Assembly: GCA_020086605.1 (NCBI GenBank)
Contig: JACBWW010000040.1
Coordinates: forward strand, 5,598,729 to 5,662,728
Length of the DNA stretch: 64,000 nucleotides
Reading direction: 5' to 3'
From: Lanius collurio
Lineage: Eukaryota > Chordata > Aves > Passeriformes > Laniidae
The first letter of the stretch is position 1. Every line of letters starts with the position of its first letter. Under the pieces are notes generated by a model, which had not been told where the DNA came from, did not search any database, and saw nothing but the letters and a program-made list of their open reading frames with translations. Positions 57,808 through 64,000 of this stretch are shown here, one piece after another. The position numbers and the translations under genes are program-made.

Positions 57808-60800
57808 GCAGGTTGAATATTAACTCTGATTCTCTTTTCCAAAATGATCCCTCAGATTAGGAGTCCTAATTGGGAAGATCTGTTACTTAGAGATTGGTCT
57901 GAAGGTCTGCACACGGGATAGGCACAGCCCAGGGCAGGGTTCTGGGACAGCTCCCGTCCCCACCCCACGTGCGGAGCCCGGCTCCGTCCTGCGCCGCAGC
58001 AGCTGCAGAGTCACCAGGCAGAGCACTCCAAGAGGTAAGAGATGAATGAAGATTCTGCCTAAACTCAGAGGGAGTTCCCTTCACAGGGAGGTTCAAGTAT
58101 GATGTGCAGGATGCTGAGGGCTGGTTTCCACGGCAGGGAGCTGAGCACCATGGACTCACAGGGTCCAGAGCTGCTCAGTACCCCAGGGGCTGTCCAGCAG
58201 AAGCTCTGATGTCTAAGTGACCATCTCTGGAGCTGGTCAATCAGCAATGCTGGGCACTGACAGCAGCTTTGAATAGTATCTGCTTTGGAAAAACAAAAAT
58301 ATGTTCTGTCTGTTGTTTGAGCTCAGCCTGGAGACCAGAGATGGTCACCACTGATCCCTCTGGGAAAGAGAGCACCAATAGCTTGCACAGGGTGATGGTC
58401 TTTTGCTACAAAAATTTGAGCAGCAAATCATAAATAATATTTACTTCCATCTTCATCCAGTGCAGCAAAAGACTGAGGTCAGTTTTCAATTTCCAATTTT
58501 TAAGATCAATGAAAAAAGTTTTATCCTCTTCATACCATTTATTGCATTATAAAAACTTCTTTCAATCTCATGCAAGTTGCATCGTCTGATGCAGCCCAGG
58601 CACAGCACAACTCCTATCAGTAGTAGTTAGCAGACTGTACACTCTCACAGCTCTTACTTTTGGGGCATAATAGTTAAAAGCCTTCACTGGCTGCTGCCCA
58701 GTACCGGTGAAGAGAGGTTTTTAAAAATACCAAATTGTCTGTATAACCATACAGTCACCAGTCCCTACTGAAGATCCAGAAGACACAAAAGCAAGCATTA
58801 TATTAGAGTTTCATGCTGCTACTATTATTAGAATATTCTGCTGAAGTCAGAGTCAAGACCTAACAACCAAATTCATCTCAGAATATCTGCAGCATCTCAC
58901 TGCATTTGTCTAGGGCAGTTCACACTACCCAGGCTCAGGACTGAATCCATCTCAGCTCTTTGTGTGACAGTTTCTGTATTTCTGCCTACAAAAGGCACTT
59001 CTGCAAAAGCAGCAGGTTTATCTGAACATTTCAGCATCACACACACCCCCAAAATGCCCTTTCCAGGGACAATTATGCATTCAAAAGCTGCTTAGACAGC
59101 ACTACAATTTTAATGGTGTTTTGAGGAAATCTCGTAATGTATATTTGTAATGGGGCAGATTTGTCCTAATATACACTACCAACCATTTGTCAAATCATTA
59201 TTTTAGGAAAGCAAATTAGCAAGATGTAAAAGCACTTTTTTTCAACTGAAATAAGTTTTAGAAAAGCTTAAAAAGACTTTTATACTTTTTGCCTGTCACT
59301 TTTTAGTCATTACTAACTAGGCATTAGTCTGCTAAAGTAGCTGCCCTTGCCCACAAAAATAGAGGAATCAGAAAATTAGTTCTGATCTTCATCCTGTAGA
59401 TCCCAAAATGCTCTTATCCCTGCAGAAAATATAATTTGCAGATTCCACAAAGTCAGAAAGAACCTTGGCTATTTCAGTGTCCATTTGATTTCTATCAGCA
59501 CTGAACATTTTACAGAAAGATTTCCAAAACAACATTTTCTATGTGCAGGACTAAGTGATTGCATTTAATAACTGCTTTAACAAAAGCTTCCCCTGCTCCA
59601 TTAAGGTTGTTGCCAGCCTGTGCTCCAGCAGCAGACAAAGAGTTAATGTCAAAATACATCTTCTGATTCCCCAGTTGCCTTTCCCCATCCATTGTTTTCA
59701 AACTTCTTTTGAATGGTCAGAAATTTTCTGCCTGAATAAACTCTCAACAGAAAAGAGAACTGGAGCAAACAGAAAAATGAGTAAAATAAAACCAAACTCT
59801 GTGGGCAATATAGAAAGGAGACTCGCTTATAAAATATTTCTAGCACCAGCATTTATTGTGAAAGTAAGGTAATTTAAAAATGTAAATTTTGCTCCCTGAA
59901 GCAAAATTATATAAAGGTGACAACATTCTTAACAATATCGTAAACCTGGTAAATTTATATGTGGATGATTTGATACTCAGAATGGAAAAGAAATTAACCC
60001 AACTCTTCAGGAAGCATTTATAAAAATTATTTGCAAAATAACAAATCCTTGCTTTCATGTTGCTATTCATGTCCCAGCTTTCCTTTAGACTGACATTTAG
60101 GCAAATACTGCTAGAAGTTACTTGTCACTAATACACAGGAGCTTCTAATTCCAACTGCTTTGCTCCCTCTTAGCATTCTCATTTTACTGTCAAGAGCAAA
60201 AACTCTATTCTTATAAAAACCAAGAGCTGCATTTCAGTTATGGTTATCTATTGATTCAGTTACACTTGAATTGATCTCAAATTGTTTCAAGCAACTGTTC
60301 TGCACCCAAAACACCACATGAACCACAGAAACCAGATCAATAGATTTCAAGTGAAATAATTGTTTTCCTTTGTAAGACCCCATTACTCCTTGAATGCAGA
60401 ACTGTTTGATTGACCTCCAGGAAAGCAGCAGATGTGAATAAGCCAAACACCTCAGGTCTTATCGGTTAAAGAGAGGCCTTGGAAATTACATGGAAGCGCC
60501 CAGAACGTGCTTGGGAGCTGTGGGAAAGGCACAGCTGGAAAAGCAGCAAACCTGCATTTGACTCTGATAACAGGAGAGCAGCGGGACACACAGAGAAAGA
60601 ACAGACTTTGGGAGTTAGTCACTCATGAACACACAGCAAAATATTTCACTAGGGAAGAAAATAATTCGAGGATTCTTCAGTGACAGGTTTGATTTACACA
60701 GTATTGGTATTAGGGAGGTTTTAGTCCTGCTTTGTGAAATTTCACACCACTGTGCCACTGAAGTCATCTTTTCCCACTTCCTTACTAAATAATTGTAAGG

Positions 60801-60939
60801 CTCTGTGAGGGCAGTCATTTCCAGATTACAAATTTCCACTGCAGCAGCTGAGGAAATCAGGGGCAGCACATGAATTCCACTGACAAGATGCAGATTTATG
60901 CCAGATTAGTAATTCAGTGGTGTGCCTGAAGTGAGATTT

Positions 60940-61340
60940 TATTTATTTTAATAATAATAGCGAAAACAAACGAAATGCTCACATTATAGCTCAGAATGTT
61001 TTTGTAAGGAATCTTGGTTGGCTCCTTGCACTATTGAGCTTTACTCTTTTACGAGCGCAATTAACTGCAAACACCTTGTCATAAACACTGCAAAAGGTCA
61101 AAGAGATTGCAACAATTTTGCTAAAGAGATAAATGGTCAAATAAAACATTGAATTGTTAATTCCCAGGTGACAAAAAGCTGCAAGAGTCAGATCAATAGG
61201 AAGACATACAGAACGAATTCTGGGATAAAGGGCGGGTCAACCTTGAAGCGTTATTAACTCGCTCCTGTTGTTTTGCTTAGGCACATCCTGTGTTCCTGCA
61301 GGTAACAGGGCTCTGAACAACAAATTAATGCTCACAGAAC
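60940..61340. promoter_or_regulatory. Candidate conserved non-coding block
   Basis: Unique sequence with retained CpGs (ATAGCGAAAAC, AAACGAAATG, TTACGAGCGCAATTAAC, GAACGAATTC, GAAGCGTTATTAAC). It has a nuclear-receptor-like AAAGGTCAAAGAG and homeodomain/HOX-like GTCATAAA and CAATTAA cores. It reads like a developmental enhancer, which is inferred. Confidence 0.35.
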
Positions 61341-64000
61341 TAAAAGTGGGCAGCAGAGACTGTGGAACAAAAAGTTCTGGAAGGATTCAGCTCTATTAAC
61401 TTCACTTTTATTAAATATTGTCAGACACATACAGCCTCTCGTTCCAGCTTATTCCTACATTCCAATAGGGAGTGTGTAAATGCCAAGTTTGTCACTGGAA
61501 ACCGTGTTTTGAATGACTGCAGCCCCTTATTTACCACTGAGGTAGAATTCTGCTTATTTTTAGAAAAATATTAGGGAGAATTTCAGGCTGCTGGGAGCGT
61601 GAAGAAGTCTCTTCCCAAAACTATTCGATTTTCTAGACGTCTCCAGAGCAGATCAAAAGATTGAAAGTTATATGCAAATAAAATAATCTCAACATTATTT
61701 AATTAGGGACATTCACAAGTAAAAGAGAGGCTTTTCCTAAAGAAGACTAAGCTACTCATGGAAGAGACAGTATGGAAAATGATAAAATTCTGTCACAAAT
61801 TAGTAACTCTCAATAGGCAGTGAAGAATATCTACTAGTATCCATAGGAAGGAACTGAGGAACTCAAACTATTCCAAAGCATTAAGCAGTGGTATAAAACA
61901 CAGACAGCAGTGCCTTATAATGATCCCATTGGACACTTGAAAATGAACATTTCAAAGGTCAGGAATTTTACTTCTGCCAAATTGGATGCCAGTAATTTGC
62001 ATAAGACTGAAAGTCAAATATCAGTGTAAATTCCCCCAGTCACATGCAAATGTAATCAGCCCATGCCTCTAACAGCAGTTTTATGTCAGCCAGCATGAAA
62101 AATGTAGAGAAACCCCACAAAGCACGTTTGGCTTAGGGACAGAAGTAACACAAAGACACTACATGACAAACATCTCTGCTGTACAAATGCCATGAAAACA
62201 TATTTTACTCTGACAGCAAATTTTAAGGTGCTGTTAACTACCCATTCAATGATCTTTATAAATGAAAAGAAACTCTCCTTAAACAGAAATGTTTATATTT
62301 GCACAAAACTCGTGGCAACTCTGAGGTGTAATTTTAGCTTCAAAAAGATGAAGGCATATTTGTGCCTTTTCCCTGAAAAGATATTTTCACTCTGCATTTT
62401 CTAAAAACATCACTTGATATCTGTAGCGCAAAGCCTCAGGGCTCACTAAATTAATGGCAGTTATGCCACTAAAATTAATGGCTCCGGGATCAGGACTGGC
62501 TTAGGTTTTCCTACAGTATTTAAAATTTAAAGAGAAGCCTGAGAGACTTCCACAATTCGAATATAATAGTAGTAAATAATACCCACTAAATGGGTTTGTG
62601 TCAAACCAGTCATTTGAGCCAATTAGTTTATGAAGCAAAAGGGTGTATGAAGTTTTTTCACTTAACAAAGGAGAGAATAAGCTGGTGTAAAACTCACATC
62701 TATTTGCTCATTTTTAGTTAGTTCAGACATAATGTTGGACATGACAGTATTTGTATCACCTGAGATACAACACGGAACAAAATCATTCTGTTGTCTGCAC
62801 ATCATCCTTTTTACCAACACAAGCCACTGCTTTAAATAACTATTTTAAATTAAAGAGAGGAAAATGAGCAGCACTTCACATACACCTTCATCACCAGCAG
62901 TGATGCTGATGGAACAGAAAGGTTATTTTATTGAAATACATAGGCACTTCCTAAATATCCATAAAATACTAGATATCCCAGAGTGACTGCTGCATGGTTT
63001 AAATGCTTCAAAGTGCTATCACAATTTGTTACAAATTGAATAATGTGACATCCACAAAGCCCGGTAGTTTAACTCCAAAAGCCCTCCAGATTCACACATG
63101 GAGCCTGGCAAGATGAAGTGCAACTAATTCTCGTGCGGTTTTATTAATTGCATCAAAAGAATGTGATTTGACCTCAGAACTGTGGTCTTTTCAAGAAGAG
63201 AGAGACAACTGCTGTGAAAGTGCACATCTGATGCACTCGCAGCTTTCCCTGTTCCATTAAAAAGCTCCAGTCCCCCTCGTGGGACCCCGGTGGCAGCAGA
63301 CACGAACAGCAGAGCCCAGCAGGAGCGTGCACAGAACAGGTGCTCCGGCTTTTTGTGCAGCGTGTGGAGCGGGAACAGCCTGGGCTCTGCTCCCCCTCGC
63401 AAGCAGGGATGTACCTGGGAGCTGTCCTGCCCTCCCCACACGGCTGGGACAGGGGCCTGGCACAGGCTGTGCTTGCTCACAGCTAAACACCAGGAGGGCT
63501 CTTTCCAGAACAGACACACCCTTCAGGAGTGAGACACAACCCAGAATACAACATTAAATCAAAGATATTTATCCCAAATAGAAACACGTGGATTTAAATG
63601 TTGCTCAGCAGGAGACTGGACAGAATAAAAGAGGCCACAGAACCAGTCTATGGCAGCATCACTGTACCAGTGCAGCATGGTGAGAAACACATCCTTCACA
63701 CTGCCTGCAAAAGTACAGATTACTGGTGAGACAGCAATTAAAAACATCAGCTTTGCCTGGACAGTGTTGGTTCTCTCTCCTTTCATCTTTTCTGCCTCCT
63801 GTGCGTTCTGCCTGCACAGCCTGAAGCCCCTCAGGAAGGGGCTTCCCACCGAGCAGTGCTCCCCAGCACCAGGGACAAAGTGGCTCAGCTCCTGTTTGTC
63901 CTTGCCCATTGCCACAGCAAACATAGGCAAGGAGGACGAAAACGGAATCTGGACAAATACTTACTGTACATACCATTGCCTCCTAATATTGGGCAAGTCA
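61341..64000. other. Intergenic to the right edge: no gene recognised
   Basis: Mostly AT-rich, with perfect octamers (ATGCAAAT) at 61672-61679 and 62044-62051 and a 7-bp-arm inverted repeat (63022-63038). A GC-rich patch lies at 63270-63480, where both strands are open in several frames without coding character. No EFEMP1 or microRNA sequence was recognised. Confidence 0.6.
63022..63038. repeat. Short perfect inverted repeat
   Basis: CAATTTG and CAAATTG are separated by TTA. It resembles a paired SOX/homeodomain site or a minor hairpin. Confidence 0.7.

Larger units (their letters stand above)
55276..60939. other. Intergenic: one CR1 remnant, otherwise no gene recognised
   Basis: Contains the CR1 tail (55832-55905), a possible LTR fragment (from 56922) and a poly-A run (57792-57807). 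A moderately GC-rich patch lies at 57900-58030. ORFs are below 120 codons and lack recognisable content. Confidence 0.65.

Noticed and set aside
63124..63557. Overlapping ORFs on both strands in the GC-rich patch near the right edge
   Set aside because: Multiple mutually exclusive open frames indicate base composition; no domain is visible.

Overview
The window looks like a piece of a sauropsid, most likely avian, nuclear genome. Three things point this way. One gene has typical vertebrate exon/intron structure with GT-AG splice sites and a CpG-island promoter. The only transposon I can name firmly is a short CR1 LINE tail at 55832-55905 (CR1 is the dominant bird/reptile LINE). Interspersed repeats are otherwise very sparse, with only short AT-rich microsatellites and poly-A/T runs. 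A single 364-base run of N (8923-9286) marks an assembly gap inside the GC-richest stretch.

Only one protein gene is supported: the 5' part of CCDC85A (coiled-coil domain containing 85A, CCDC85/DIPA family) on the minus strand. Coding exon 1 is 8081-8299 and coding exon 2 is 4615-5530. They join in phase 0 across a 2550-bp intron and give 378 residues: the family's conserved N-terminal coiled-coil block, then a long Ser-Pro-Glu-His-type low-complexity repeat. Exon 2 ends in phase 1 at a GT donor. The remaining exons lie beyond position 1, outside the window, and 1-4614 is intron.

Upstream of exon 1 (about 7930-9610) is the CpG-island promoter. It holds a G-quadruplex motif, two CACGTG E-boxes in a duplicated segment on either side of the gap, a CTCF-like motif, a CCAAT box and a short GC-rich minisatellite. 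A polypyrimidine tract ending in CAG at 8470-8471 (minus strand) suggests the coding first exon may be preceded by a non-coding exon.

From about 9.6 kb to 64 kb I find no convincing protein-coding or RNA gene. The open reading frames there are short, compositionally ordinary and unlike any family I recognise. In other vertebrates, from memory, the side upstream of CCDC85A faces the miR-216/217 host locus and EFEMP1; neither was seen by eye, so they presumably lie beyond 64 kb. The desert contains an isolated GC/CpG-rich patch at 24.17-24.55 kb that looks like a small promoter (E2F-like 12-bp repeat, CTCF-like motif, TATA box). It also has several AT-rich, non-repetitive blocks dense in homeodomain/POU/PBX/RFX-type sites that are candidate conserved enhancers (near 17.3, 19.6, 21.4, 22.5, 26.8, 36.9, 38.2, 46.3, 50.5, 55.1 and 61.1 kb), plus simple repeats. 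Conservation cannot be measured from one sequence, so those calls are inferences. I found no clearly new biological system. The best leads are the 24-kb promoter-like island, the structure around the assembly gap, and a coding-looking 43-codon ORF with splice-like flanks at 50557-50698.
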